Below are positions 44,525-53,613 of a stretch of DNA of 64,000 nt, in pieces. The notes under the pieces are model-generated. The model saw nothing but the letters and a program-made list of their open reading frames with translations. It was not told the origin of the DNA and ran no database searches. The stretch is from positions 3,782,001-3,846,000 of the forward strand of contig NZ_CP032616.1 in assembly GCF_003626975.1 (NCBI RefSeq), read 5' to 3'. This DNA is from Pseudomonas sp. DY-1 (GTDB lineage Bacteria; Pseudomonadota; Gammaproteobacteria; Pseudomonadales; Pseudomonadaceae). The position numbers and the translations under genes are program-made. Within the stretch, counting starts at the first letter, position 1, and each line of letters begins with the position of its first letter.

Positions 44525-45463
44525 TTACTTCAGCGAAGCGAGGGCGCTATCGATGCCACTCTTACCGTCGAAGGTGGTGATCCCGGCGAGCCAGCCCTTG
44601 ACCACTTCAGGGTTGGCCTTGAGCCATTGGCGGGCGACCTTGGCCGGGTCCTGCCGCTCCATGATCGGCTGCATCAGCTCCGCCTCCTGCGCGCTTGTGA
44701 AGCGCAGGTTGGTCAGCAGGCGATCTGCGTTGGGGCAGCGTTGGGCGAAGTCCGGAGCGGTGACAGTGGAGACCGTGGCGGCGCCATCATTGGGGCCGAA
44801 CACGTCCTCACTACCGGTGAGGTAGGTGATGGGCATCTGAATGTTCATCGGATGCGGCTTCCAGCCGAAGAAGACTACCGGCTTGTTGTTCTTCACCGCG
44901 CGCTTGACCGCCGTGAGCATGGCCGCCTCGCTGGACTCCACCAGCTTGAAGCCGCCCAGGCCGAACTGGTTGGTGTCGATCATCTTCTGGATCGCGGTAT
45001 TGGCGCCGGAACCGGACTCGATACCGTAGATCTTGCCGTCGAGCTGGTCCTTGAACTTCGCGATATCGGCAAAGGTGCGCAGGCCCGACTCAGCGGTGTA
45101 GGTGGGTACGGCGAGTACGGCGATGGCATCGCTCAGCGAAGGCTCTGCGGCGACCTTCACCGACTTGGCTTCGAGGAAGGGCTTGATGTTGTCGTCCATG
45201 ATCGGCTTCCAGTAGCCGAGGAATACGTCGACCTGTTTCTTCTGGATGCCGGCGAAGATGATCTGCTGCGAGGCCTGGGTCTGGCTGGTCTGGTAGCCCA
45301 GGCTGCCAAGCAGTTCGTTGGCAACGGCGGTGGTGGCGACAACGTCGGTCCAGCCGACCACGCCTACGCGGATCTTCTGGCAACTGGCGTCTTCGGCGGC
45401 GAATGCGGCGGAACTGGAGAGGGCGAACAAACAGCAACCAGCGAATGCAGTAAGACGTTTCAT
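44525..45463 (-). CDS. caiX: Carnitine-binding periplasmic protein of a CbcWV-type ABC transporter
   Basis: A 312-residue substrate-binding protein with signal peptide ([20 protein letters not shown]) and an OpuAC/ProX-type fold. [25 protein letters not shown] and [10 protein letters not shown] supply the aromatic residues for a quaternary ammonium cage. In P. aeruginosa the homologue CaiX delivers carnitine to the shared CbcWV core. No permease or ATPase gene is next to it here, consistent with that arrangement. GGGGAG precedes the ATG at 45463. Confidence 0.92.
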   Translation of the reverse strand: MKRLTAFAGCCLFALSSSAAFAAEDASCQKIRVGVVGWTDVVATTAVANELLGSLGYQTSQTQASQQIIFAGIQKKQVDVFLGYWKPIMDDNIKPFLEAKSVKVAAEPSLSDAIAVLAVPTYTAESGLRTFADIAKFKDQLDGKIYGIESGSGANTAIQKMIDTNQFGLGGFKLVESSEAAMLTAVKRAVKNNKPVVFFGWKPHPMNIQMPITYLTGSEDVFGPNDGAATVSTVTAPDFAQRCPNADRLLTNLRFTSAQEAELMQPIMERQDPAKVARQWLKANPEVVKGWLAGITTFDGKSGIDSALASLK

Positions 45464-45688
45464 TGATGCTCCCCTTGCGGCCAAACGGTTCATGTATTTG
45501 TTGTGCAGGAGCCGGGGGCGACTCCTTCCGTTTTCGGGCGCCACTACAACCCGATGGACACAAATTACGCAGCGTTGCGCCCAACGATTCGAACTAAAAC
45601 GACCACCTGTTGAACAGGAACGACCACCTTTCTTGCGCTCTCCTGGCCATTCCCTTTTAGTGGGTTATCCCACCCGTGGAAACCGATC
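45464..45688. promoter_or_regulatory. Divergent caiX/cdhR promoter with a 21-base-spaced direct repeat
   Basis: ACGACCACCT occurs at 45599-45608 and again at 45620-45629, exactly 21 bases apart (two helical turns). This is the expected layout for AraC-family half-sites, so it is a strong candidate CdhR operator for the caiX-cdhCAB operon. The binding itself is inferred. Confidence 0.65.
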
Positions 45689-46684
45689 ATGTCCCAGACT
45701 TTCAGCTTCCTTCTGCTGCCTGGCTTCTCGATGATGGGACTGATGTCGGCGGTGGAACCCTTGCGGGTGGCCAACCGATTTCGCGGCGAGCTTTACCGCT
45801 GGCACCTGCTCAGTCTGGACGGCGGGCCGGTAGCGGGCAGCAATGGCATGTCGCTGAATGTCGACGGCGGGCTGGAGACTCCACCGGACGGGGATTGCCT
45901 GTTCGTGGTCGCCGGCTTCGACCCGCTCGCCAGCTTCGGCCCACGTCTGGCCCACTGGCTAAACCGAGCCGAGCACGAGGGGTTGCTGCTGGGGGGGATC
46001 GATACCGGCAGCTTCGTGCTGGCCGAAGCCGAGCTGTTCAGCCGGCAGCGCCTGACCCTGCACTGGGAAGCCATCGAGGCTTTCCAGGAGCGCTACCCGG
46101 CGCTGAGCGTCACCCAGGAACTCTTCGAGATCGATGGACGGCGCATCACTAGTGCCGGCGGTACCGCCAGCCTCGACCTGATGCTCACCCTGATCGCCCG
46201 CAGCCACGGCGAAGCCCTGGCGCTGCAGGTATCCGAGCAGTTCGTGCTGGGTCGCATCCGCACCCAGCAGGACCACCAGCGCATGCAGGTCGCCAGCCGC
46301 TTCCATGTGCACAACAAGAAGCTGGTGCAGGTGATTGGCGAAATGGAGCGGCACAGCGAGACACCGCTGACTTCGCGGGAGCTGGCTGAACTGGTGAGCG
46401 TCACGCCGCGCCAGCTGGAGCGGTTGTTCCGTCTGCACCTGAAGGAGACGCCGTCGAACTTCTACCTCGGCCTGCGCCTGGAGAAGGCCAGGCAGCTACT
46501 GCGCCAGACCGACATGAGCGTGCTGGAGGTAGCGCTGGCCTGCGGCTTCGAGTCCTCGTCCTACTTCTCCCGCGCCTACCGCGCGCGCTTCAACACCTGC
46601 CCGAGCCAGGACCGGCATGAGCATCCGGATCAGGAGCCTGTGGGGGCGAATTCATTCGCCAAGCAGGCCGCAGGTCTGCCCTGA
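45689..46684 (+). CDS. cdhR: Carnitine catabolism regulator (GATR/AraC family)
   Basis: A 331-residue regulator divergent from caiX. The DJ-1-like domain spans about residues 5-175, with GGIDTGSFVLAEAEL at the elbow, where Cys is replaced by Asp, so no amidotransferase activity is expected. The AraC domain is at about 220-315 (EVALACGFESSSYFSRAY). The last ~14 residues, VGANSFAKQAAGLP, are encoded by the left arm of a REP-like element and look like a non-homologous tail. It activates carnitine genes in P. aeruginosa (established). Confidence 0.92.
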   Translation: MSQTFSFLLLPGFSMMGLMSAVEPLRVANRFRGELYRWHLLSLDGGPVAGSNGMSLNVDGGLETPPDGDCLFVVAGFDPLASFGPRLAHWLNRAEHEGLLLGGIDTGSFVLAEAELFSRQRLTLHWEAIEAFQERYPALSVTQELFEIDGRRITSAGGTASLDLMLTLIARSHGEALALQVSEQFVLGRIRTQQDHQRMQVASRFHVHNKKLVQVIGEMERHSETPLTSRELAELVSVTPRQLERLFRLHLKETPSNFYLGLRLEKARQLLRQTDMSVLEVALACGFESSSYFSRAYRARFNTCPSQDRHEHPDQEPVGANSFAKQAAGLP

Positions 46685-46738
46685 AACCTTGCAGGGGCAA
46701 CCAGGCCACCCTTGGCGAATGAACACGCCCCTGCAAGG
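46639..46738. repeat. REP-like inverted pair overlapping the cdhR 3' end
   Basis: TGTGGGGGCGAATTCATTCG lies inside the cdhR frame and GGCGAATGAACACGCCCCTG closes the element. It also separates cdhR from the convergent formate dehydrogenase operon. Confidence 0.8.
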
Positions 46739-46751
46739 AACAAACCGCTGG

Positions 46752-46973
46752 CTACGCCACCCTCCCCTGCTCCGCCAGCGCCTGCTGGACCAGGGGATGC
46801 AGGCTTTCACCGTGGTGTTCCACTTGCCAAGCCATCAGTTCGATACGCATGGCCGGCGTCCAGAAGCTCTGCAGGTGTGTACGCACCCCCTTCACAGCCT
46901 GCTCCTTGTCCGGTTCGGAGGCGAAGAACTGGGCGATCTGGTTGGCCATCTTGATCAGATTGTCGGTGCTCAT
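46752..46973 (-). CDS. fdsD: Formate dehydrogenase, delta subunit
   Basis: A 73-residue small subunit typical of soluble NAD-dependent formate dehydrogenases (MSTDNLIKMANQIAQFF; later TPAMRIELMAWQ). Its start overlaps the fdsA stop by 4 bases. Its exact role in the complex, perhaps in assembly or stability, is not clear from sequence. Confidence 0.9.
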   Translation of the reverse strand: MSTDNLIKMANQIAQFFASEPDKEQAVKGVRTHLQSFWTPAMRIELMAWQVEHHGESLHPLVQQALAEQGRVA

Positions 46974-49846
46974 CGGCGTACCTCGACTTTTTCGGTCCTG
47001 CGGCGTTCCTTCAGCAGGCGCCGCTGTTCGTCACTGAACTGCTGATACCGTTTCTGCCATTCGGAGGGCTGGTAGACCCTTGAGACCTCCACCGCCGTCA
47101 CCTTGTATTCCGGGCAGTTGGTGGCCCAGTCGGAGTTATCGGTGGTGATCACGTTGGCCCCCGATTCGGGGAAGTGGAAGGTGGTGTACACCACGCCCGG
47201 CGCCACCCGCTCGGACACCTTGGCACGCAGTACCGTCTGCCCGGCGCGACTGCCCACGCCCACCCAGTCGCCTTCGTTGATACCCCGGCTTTCGGCATCG
47301 CTCGGGTGGATTTCCAGGCGATCCTCCTCATGCCAGGCAACGTTGTCGGTACGTCGGGTCTGGGCGCCGACGTTGTACTGGCTGAGAATGCGGCCGGTGG
47401 TCAGCAGCAGCGGGTAGCGGCTGTTGACCTTTTCTTCGGTGGGCACATAGCCGGTGAGCATGAAGCGCCCTTTGCCGCGTACGAACTCCTCGATGTGCAT
47501 GGTCGGGGTGCCGTCCGGGGCGGCGTCGTTGCACGGCCACTGCAGGCTGCCATGGCGATCCAGCTCGGCGTAGCTGACGCGCGTAAAGGTCGGCGTCAGG
47601 CGCGCGATCTCGTCCATGATCTCGGAGGGATGCTTGTAGTCCATGCGATAACCCAGCGCATTGGCCAGGGCCACTGTGGCTTCCCAGTCGGCCTTGCCGC
47701 CCAGCGGGTCCATTACCTTGCGCACCCGCGAGATGCGCCGCTCGGCATTGGTGAAGGTGCCGTCCTTCTCCAGGAACGAGCTGCCCGGCAGGAACACATG
47801 GGCGAACTTGGCGGTTTCGTTGAGGAAGATGTCCTGCACCACCACGCACTCCATCGCCGACAGAGCGGCAGTGACGTGCTGGGTGTTGGGGTCGCTCTGG
47901 GCGATGTCCTCGCCCTGGCAGTAGAGGGCTTTGAAGGTACCGCCGAGGGCCGCCTCGAACATGTTGGGAATGCGCAGGCCCGGATCGGGCTGCAGGGTTA
48001 CGCCCCAGGCCTGTTCGAACTGGTGGCGCACCGCGTCGTTGGAGACGTGACGGTAGCCCGGCAGCTCGTGGGGGAAGGAACCCATGTCGCAGGAACCCTG
48101 GACGTTGTTCTGCCCGCGCAGCGGGTTCACGCCGACGCCCTCGCGGCCGATGTTGCCGGTGACCATGGCGAGGTTGGCGATACCCATGACCGCGGTGCTG
48201 CCCTGGCTGTGCTCGGTAACGCCGAGGCCATAGTAGATGGCCGCGTTGCCGCCGGTGGCGTAGAGGCGGGCGGCGGCGCGGATGTCGTCAGGCGACACGC
48301 CGCAGATCGGCCCCAAGGCTTCAGGCGAGTTTTCCGGCTTGCTGACGAAGTCGCGCCAGCGGGTGAAATCCGTTGCCTCGCAACGGGCGTCGACGAAGCT
48401 CTGGTTGACCAGGCCCTCGGTGACTATCACGTGGGCCAGGGCGTTGAGCATGGCCACGTTGGTGCCCGGACGCAGCGCCAGGTGCAGCTCGGCGCGGGCG
48501 TGGGGGGAATCCACCAGGTCGATGCGCCGTGGGTCGATGACGATCAGTCGCGCGCCCTCACGCAAGCGCCGCTTGAGCTGGGAACCGAACACCGGGTGGG
48601 CATCCGTGGGGTTGGCGCCGATCACCAGCACCACGTCGGCCTGCATCACCGAGTCGAAGCTCTGGGTGCCGGCGGACTCGCCCAGGGTCTGCTTGAGGCC
48701 ATAGCCAGTGGGCGAGTGGCAGACGCGGGCGCAGGTATCGACGTTGTTGTTGCCGAAGCCGGCGCGCACCAGCTTCTGTACCAGGTAGGTTTCCTCGTTG
48801 GTGCAGCGGCTGGAGGTGATGCCGCCGATGGAATCGCGCCCGTACTTGAGCTGGATTCGCCGGAACTCGCTGGCTGCATAGGTAACCGCCTCGTCCCAGC
48901 TGACTTCCTGCCAGGGGTCGTCGATGTGCTTGCGGATCATCGGTTTGGTGATGCGGTCCGGATGGGTGGCGTAGCCGAAGGCAAAGCGGCCTTTGACGCA
49001 GGAGTGGCCGTGGTTGGCCTGGCCATTCTTGTCCGGGACCATGCGCACCAACTGGTCGCCCTTCATCTCGGCGCGGAAGGAACAGCCCACGCCGCAGTAA
49101 GCGCAGGTGGTGATGACGCTGCGCTCCGGCTGGCCCATCTCGACCACGCTCTTTTCCATCAGCGTGGCGGTCGGGCAAGCCTGTACGCAGGCGCCGCAGG
49201 AAACACACTCGGAGTCGAGAAAATTGTCGCCGCCCGCGGCAGCGACGCGAGACTCGAAGCCACGGCCGCTGATGGTCAGGGCGAAGGTGCCCTGGGTTTC
49301 CTCGCAAGCACGCACGCAGCGGTTACAGACGATGCACTTGCTCGGGTCGTAGTCGAAATAGGGGTTGGAGACGTCCTTCTGCTCATCCAGGTGATTGGCG
49401 CCGTCGTAGCCGTAGCGCACCTCGCGCAGGCCCACCTGGCCGGCGACCGTCTGCAGCTCGCAGTTGCCGTTGGCCGAGCAGGCCAGGCAGTCCAGCGGGT
49501 GATCGGAGATGTACAGCTCCATCACATTGCGGCGCAGGGTGGCGAGCTTGGGCGTCTGGGTATGGACCACCATGCCTTCGCTCACCGGCGTGGTGCACGA
49601 GGCCGGATAGCCGCGCATGCCGTCGATCTCCACCAGGCACATACGGCAGGAGCCGAACGCTTCCAGGCTGTCGGTGGCGCACAGCTTGGGGATGGTGGTG
49701 CCAAGCAGCGCCGCGGCACGCATGACCGAGGTGCCGGCCGGCACGCTGATCTCGCGGCCGTCGATGCTAAGGCTGACCTGCACGTCGCTTTCGCGGGCCG
49801 GAGTGCCCAGGTCGATGTCGCTGGCAGGATCGAAGATATTGATCAT
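46970..49846 (-). CDS. fdsA: NAD-dependent formate dehydrogenase, molybdenum-containing alpha subunit
   Basis: A 958-residue catalytic subunit oxidising formate to CO2. The N-terminal 2Fe-2S domain has SCRMCLVEIDG, followed by the His-Cys cluster region (HPLDCLACSANGNCELQ), two ferredoxin-type 4Fe-4S sites (CIVCNRCVRACE, CVSCGACVQACP), a CAYCGVGCSF cluster and the bis-MGD domain, with the probable Mo-ligand Cys in ARVCHSPTG. The start overlaps the fdsB stop by 4 bases. No fdhD/fdsC sulfurtransferase gene follows, so that maturation factor must be elsewhere. Confidence 0.95.
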   Translation of the reverse strand: MINIFDPASDIDLGTPARESDVQVSLSIDGREISVPAGTSVMRAAALLGTTIPKLCATDSLEAFGSCRMCLVEIDGMRGYPASCTTPVSEGMVVHTQTPKLATLRRNVMELYISDHPLDCLACSANGNCELQTVAGQVGLREVRYGYDGANHLDEQKDVSNPYFDYDPSKCIVCNRCVRACEETQGTFALTISGRGFESRVAAAGGDNFLDSECVSCGACVQACPTATLMEKSVVEMGQPERSVITTCAYCGVGCSFRAEMKGDQLVRMVPDKNGQANHGHSCVKGRFAFGYATHPDRITKPMIRKHIDDPWQEVSWDEAVTYAASEFRRIQLKYGRDSIGGITSSRCTNEETYLVQKLVRAGFGNNNVDTCARVCHSPTGYGLKQTLGESAGTQSFDSVMQADVVLVIGANPTDAHPVFGSQLKRRLREGARLIVIDPRRIDLVDSPHARAELHLALRPGTNVAMLNALAHVIVTEGLVNQSFVDARCEATDFTRWRDFVSKPENSPEALGPICGVSPDDIRAAARLYATGGNAAIYYGLGVTEHSQGSTAVMGIANLAMVTGNIGREGVGVNPLRGQNNVQGSCDMGSFPHELPGYRHVSNDAVRHQFEQAWGVTLQPDPGLRIPNMFEAALGGTFKALYCQGEDIAQSDPNTQHVTAALSAMECVVVQDIFLNETAKFAHVFLPGSSFLEKDGTFTNAERRISRVRKVMDPLGGKADWEATVALANALGYRMDYKHPSEIMDEIARLTPTFTRVSYAELDRHGSLQWPCNDAAPDGTPTMHIEEFVRGKGRFMLTGYVPTEEKVNSRYPLLLTTGRILSQYNVGAQTRRTDNVAWHEEDRLEIHPSDAESRGINEGDWVGVGSRAGQTVLRAKVSERVAPGVVYTTFHFPESGANVITTDNSDWATNCPEYKVTAVEVSRVYQPSEWQKRYQQFSDEQRRLLKERRRTEKVEVRR

Positions 49847-51402
49847 TGGTCGGCCTCCACTGGCTCAAGACCGAAGTCGGCAGGGAAATGCTTGAGAGCG
49901 CTGGTCACCGGGTAGGCGGTCATGCCGCCAAGAGCGCAGAGCGAGCCGTAGGTCAGGGTGTCGCAGAGTTCCTTGAGGAGAATCACCTGCTCGTCCCGCG
50001 CGGCGGCATTGGGAGCCGCCAGCAGGCGGTCCACCACTTCCACGCCCCGGGTGGAGCCGATACGGCACGGCGTGCACTTGCCACAGGACTCCTCGGCGCA
50101 GAACTGCAGGGCGAAGCGGGCCATGTGGGCCATGTCCAGGCTGTCGTCAGCGACCACCACACCACCGTGACCGAGCATCGCGCCCATGGCGGCGAAGGCC
50201 TCGTAGTCCAGCGGCGTATCGAATTGCGACGGCGGCACCCAGGCGCCCAGCGGGCCGCCCACCTGCGCGGCCTTCAGCGGGCGGCCACTGGCAGTGCCGG
50301 CGCCATAGTCTTCCACCAGCTCGCGCAGGGTCAGGCCGAAGGCGCGCTCCACCAGGCCGCCGTGACGGATGTTGCCGGCCAGCTGGAAGGGCATGGTGCC
50401 CAGCGAGCGGCCCATGCCGAAGTCCCGGTAGAACTGCGCGCCACGGGCGAGGATGACCGGCACCGACGCCAGGGTTAGCACGTTGTGCACCAGGGTCGGC
50501 TGGCCGAACAGGCCTTGCAGCGCCGGCAGCGGCGGCTTGGCACGGACCACGCCGCGCTTGCCTTCGAGCGAGTCCAGCAGAGCGGTCTCTTCACCGCAGA
50601 TGTAGGCACCGGCGCCTACGCGCACTTCCAGGTCGAAGGCCAGGCCACTGCCGCCCACGTCTTGGCCAAGGAAGCCTGCGTCACGAGCAATGGCCAGCGC
50701 GGCGTTCAAGTTGTCCACAGCCTGCGGGTATTCGGAGCGGACGTAGATGTAGCCCTTGGTTGCGCCGACAGCGAGGCCGGCGATGGCCATGCCTTCGATC
50801 AGCAGGAAGGGGTCGCCTTCCATCAGCATGCGGTCGGCGAAGGTGCCGGAGTCGCCCTCGTCAGCGTTGCACACCACGTACTTCTGCTCGGCCACGGCCC
50901 CGCGCACGGTGCGCCACTTGATGCCGGCCGGGAAGGCTGCGCCACCCCGGCCACGCAGGCCGGAATCCAGCACAGCGGCGACGATATCGTCGCCCTTTTG
51001 GCTGATCGCGCGGCTCAGGCCCTCGAAGCCGTCGTGGGCGCGATAGTCATCCAGTGACAGCGGCCGGGTGATGCCGGCCCGGGCAAAGAGCAAGCGCTGC
51101 TGACTCTTCAGGTAGGGGATTTCCTCCACCGGCCCCAAGGCCAATGGATGGGCGCCCGCATTGCTTTGCAACGCGTCCAGTAACGACGGCACGTCTTCAG
51201 GTGCCACCGGACCGAACCCCAACCGACCCTCGGCGCTGTCCAGCTCCACTAGCGGCTCCAGCCAGTACAGGCCTCGGGAGCTCGTGCGCTTGATCTCCAG
51301 CGGCAGATTGCGCTGTTCGGCCTCGTGGGCGAACGCAGCTGCCACGTCGTCTGCCCCGACAGCGCGGGCGACGGAATCACAGGGAATGCACAGCCTCAGC
51401 AT
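49843..51402 (-). CDS. fdsB: Formate dehydrogenase, beta subunit (NADH/FMN module)
   Basis: A 519-residue NuoF-like subunit that passes electrons to NAD+. A short thioredoxin-like N-terminal part precedes the FMN/NAD-binding core (GLRGRGGAAFPAGIKW, CNADEGDSGTFADR, GAGAYICGEETALLDSLEG) and a C-terminal 4Fe-4S site (EESCGKCTPCRIG). The start at 51402 has GGAGG upstream and overlaps the fdsG end by 7 bases; an ATG six codons earlier is less well placed. Confidence 0.95.
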   Translation of the reverse strand: MLRLCIPCDSVARAVGADDVAAAFAHEAEQRNLPLEIKRTSSRGLYWLEPLVELDSAEGRLGFGPVAPEDVPSLLDALQSNAGAHPLALGPVEEIPYLKSQQRLLFARAGITRPLSLDDYRAHDGFEGLSRAISQKGDDIVAAVLDSGLRGRGGAAFPAGIKWRTVRGAVAEQKYVVCNADEGDSGTFADRMLMEGDPFLLIEGMAIAGLAVGATKGYIYVRSEYPQAVDNLNAALAIARDAGFLGQDVGGSGLAFDLEVRVGAGAYICGEETALLDSLEGKRGVVRAKPPLPALQGLFGQPTLVHNVLTLASVPVILARGAQFYRDFGMGRSLGTMPFQLAGNIRHGGLVERAFGLTLRELVEDYGAGTASGRPLKAAQVGGPLGAWVPPSQFDTPLDYEAFAAMGAMLGHGGVVVADDSLDMAHMARFALQFCAEESCGKCTPCRIGSTRGVEVVDRLLAAPNAAARDEQVILLKELCDTLTYGSLCALGGMTAYPVTSALKHFPADFGLEPVEADQ

Positions 51403-51878
51403 GAACCGTCCTCCAGGCAACCGTTCACCAGGGAACGCAAGCGCTCGGGCGTGAGCCGTGCATGCACGCGACCATCCAGTTCGAGGGCCGGCGAACAGGC
51501 GCAGGCGCCCAGACAGTAGACCGGTCGCAAACTGATCTGGCCATCGGCACTCGTACCGTGGTCGTCCAGCTCAAGTTGCTCGCGCAGCTGCGCAGCCAAC
51601 TGTTCGGCACCCATGCTCTGGCAGGACTCGGCGCGGCACAGGCGCAGGGTATGGCGCGCCGGCGGCGTGGTGCGGAAGTCGTGGTAGAAGCTGATCACAC
51701 CGCGCACTTCGGCCAGGCTGAGGTTGAGTGCATGAGCGATTTCGGGAATAGCGACGTCGGGGATGTACCCGACACCACTCTGGATGGCATGCAGGATCGG
51801 CAACAGGGCACCGGGGGCGCTCTTCTCGCGCTCCAGCACACTGTGGATCAGAGGCAGGTGAAGCGTCTCATCGGGCAT
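51396..51878 (-). CDS. fdsG: Formate dehydrogenase, gamma subunit (NuoE-like)
   Basis: A 160-residue 2Fe-2S thioredoxin-fold subunit with cluster ligands in LCRAESCQ and YCLGACACSPAL. It leads the fdsGBAD operon. The complex could burn the formate released by PurU and FdhA, linking methyl-group disposal to NADH (inference from co-location and known reactions). Confidence 0.94.
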   Translation of the reverse strand: MPDETLHLPLIHSVLEREKSAPGALLPILHAIQSGVGYIPDVAIPEIAHALNLSLAEVRGVISFYHDFRTTPPARHTLRLCRAESCQSMGAEQLAAQLREQLELDDHGTSADGQISLRPVYCLGACACSPALELDGRVHARLTPERLRSLVNGCLEDGSC

Positions 51879-52476
51879 ACAGCGTTCCTCTGCTTCGCGG
51901 ACGACAGGTCAATGCCATTCGTCGTCCGGAGGTATCGGCTGCGGCTCACCTGCCACGTCACGGAGCGTGGCCTTGCGGCGGCCGTCCTTGCGCCCTGTCC
52001 GGGCGTCTTTGCGCACTAGTCCAGAGCATTCGGGGAGCTTGCCATTCCCGCCATTCGGGAATTTCACCCCTGCGACCCTGCGCATCCTGAAACCGACCTT
52101 GGGGGAAATCGGCGCTCTTACCTTCTTTATAGGTGCTTCGCGCGCGTACTTGGGGCGAGGCGGACCTGTGGTGCTTCCGGGGATCAACTGATGCACTCCT
52201 GCAGGAGCGAATTCATTCGCGAAAGGGCTGCGCAGCAGCCCTTGTTGCTCCAAGGGCACGCCTTCGACGTGCAATCGCGAATGAATTCGCTCACACAGGC
52301 CGGTGCCAGCGCCTTGGAAACCCCCCATCCGAACCCCGCTTGCCCATTCGCGACCGGCTTGACGCTTTCGGCAATACCCCGGTCGCTTTTGCGCGATAGC
52401 GCCGGATTCCCCAGGGATATGCTCCCCTCAAAGCGCCGGCAGAAGATTCGGCGCATGGATAACAGGGGACAGCCTG
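51879..52476. other. 598-base intergenic region upstream of the dimethylglycine operon
   Basis: Includes the fdsG promoter, a REP-like pair at 52198-52299 and the promoter of the dipeptidase-like gene. Frames on both strands cross it, but none has a good ribosome-binding site or recognised similarity. Confidence 0.55.
52198..52299. repeat. REP-like inverted pair, GGAGCGAATTCATTCGCG class
   Basis: CTGCAGGAGCGAATTCATTC faces GCGAATGAATTCGCTCACAC, with GGGCTGCGCAGCAGCCC inside. Confidence 0.8.
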
Positions 52477-53454
52477 ATGAGCCCAGCCGAACTGCACGCC
52501 GACAGCATCGTCATCGACGGTCTGATCATCGCCAAGTGGAACCGTGAACTCTTCGAAGACATGCGCAAGGGCGGCCTGACCGCAGCCAACTGCACCGTGT
52601 CGGTCTGGGAGGGCTTCCAGGCGACGGTGAACAACATCACCGCGAGCAACAAGCTGATCCGCGAGAACGGCGACCTGGTGATTCCGGTGCGAACCACCGC
52701 CGACATCCGCAAGGCCAAGGAGCAAGGCAAGACCGGCATTCTCTACGGCTTCCAGAATGCCCATGCGTTCGAGGACCAGATCGGCTACGTCGAGGTGTTC
52801 AAGCAGCTGGGCGTGGGCATCGTGCAGATGTGCTACAACACCCAGAACCTGGTCGGCACCGGCTGCTATGAGCGCGACGGCGGTCTCTCCGGCTTCGGTC
52901 GCGAGATCGTCGCCGAGATGAACCGTGTCGGTGTCATGTGCGACCTCTCCCACGTGGGTTCCAAGACTTCCGAAGAAGTCATCCTCGAATCCAAGAAGCC
53001 TGTCTGCTATTCCCACTGCCTGCCGTCCGGCCTGAAAGAACATCCACGCAACAAGTCCGACGAAGAGCTGAAGTTCATCGCCGATCACGGCGGTTTCGTC
53101 GGCGTGACCATGTTCGCTCCCTTCCTCGCCAAGGGCATCGATTCGACCATCGACGATTACGCCGAAGCCATCGAGTACGTGATGAACATCGTTGGCGAAG
53201 ACGCCATCGGCATCGGTACCGACTTCACCCAGGGCCATGGCAAGGAATTCTTCGAGTGGCTGACCCACGACAAGGGTTACGCCCGCCGCCTGACCAACTT
53301 CGGGAAAATCGTCAACCCGCTGGGCATCCGCACCGTGGGCGAGTTCCCCAACCTCACCGAAACCCTGCTCAAGCGCGGCATGCCCGAGCGCGTCGTGCGC
53401 AAGGTCATGGGCGAGAACTGGGTCCGCGTGCTGAAGGACGTCTGGGGCGAATAA
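52477..53454 (+). CDS. Membrane-dipeptidase (M19) family protein with degenerate metal site
   Basis: A 325-residue TIM-barrel protein related to renal dipeptidase. It keeps DLSHVG and CYSHC, the two histidines of the family metal site, the HPRNKSDEEL segment and the late Asp in IGTDFTQG. The first metal motif, normally HxD in VDGHND, reads VIDGLIIAKW, and the bridging Glu of the family GxEGGH reads GFQNAHAF. Normal di-zinc dipeptidase activity is therefore doubtful. It heads the dimethylglycine operon, as the homologue does in P. aeruginosa (recollection), so a role in methylamine catabolism is likely but undefined. Confidence 0.88.
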   Translation: MSPAELHADSIVIDGLIIAKWNRELFEDMRKGGLTAANCTVSVWEGFQATVNNITASNKLIRENGDLVIPVRTTADIRKAKEQGKTGILYGFQNAHAFEDQIGYVEVFKQLGVGIVQMCYNTQNLVGTGCYERDGGLSGFGREIVAEMNRVGVMCDLSHVGSKTSEEVILESKKPVCYSHCLPSGLKEHPRNKSDEELKFIADHGGFVGVTMFAPFLAKGIDSTIDDYAEAIEYVMNIVGEDAIGIGTDFTQGHGKEFFEWLTHDKGYARRLTNFGKIVNPLGIRTVGEFPNLTETLLKRGMPERVVRKVMGENWVRVLKDVWGE

Positions 53455-53464
53455 GCGCTCTTCG

Positions 53465-53564
53465 CCCCTCTCCCTCTGGGAGTGGGGCCGGGGGTGAGGG
53501 ATGTCGAATCCCGCTCGCCCCCCCTTAAACCCTCACCCCAACCCTCTCCCAGAGGGAGAGGGGG
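53465..53564. repeat. REP-like inverted pair, CCCTCTCCCTCTGGGAG class
   Basis: Begins CCCCTCTCCCTCTGGGAG and ends CTCTCCCAGAGGGAGAGGGG, with GGGGTGAGGG and CCCTCACCCC inner arms. It sits between the dipeptidase-like and DUF5943 genes, inside the operon. Confidence 0.8.
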
Positions 53565-53613
53565 TTAATTCGGCCCGCAGCCGGGCCCAATCGAATTCCG
53601 GAGCTAGAACAAC

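Noticed and set aside
51909..52328. A 139-codon minus-strand frame between fdsG and the dipeptidase-like gene
   Set aside because: Its first part is translated REP sequence, and no good ribosome-binding site or known relative was seen. A shorter internal protein ending at 51909 cannot be excluded but is unsupported.
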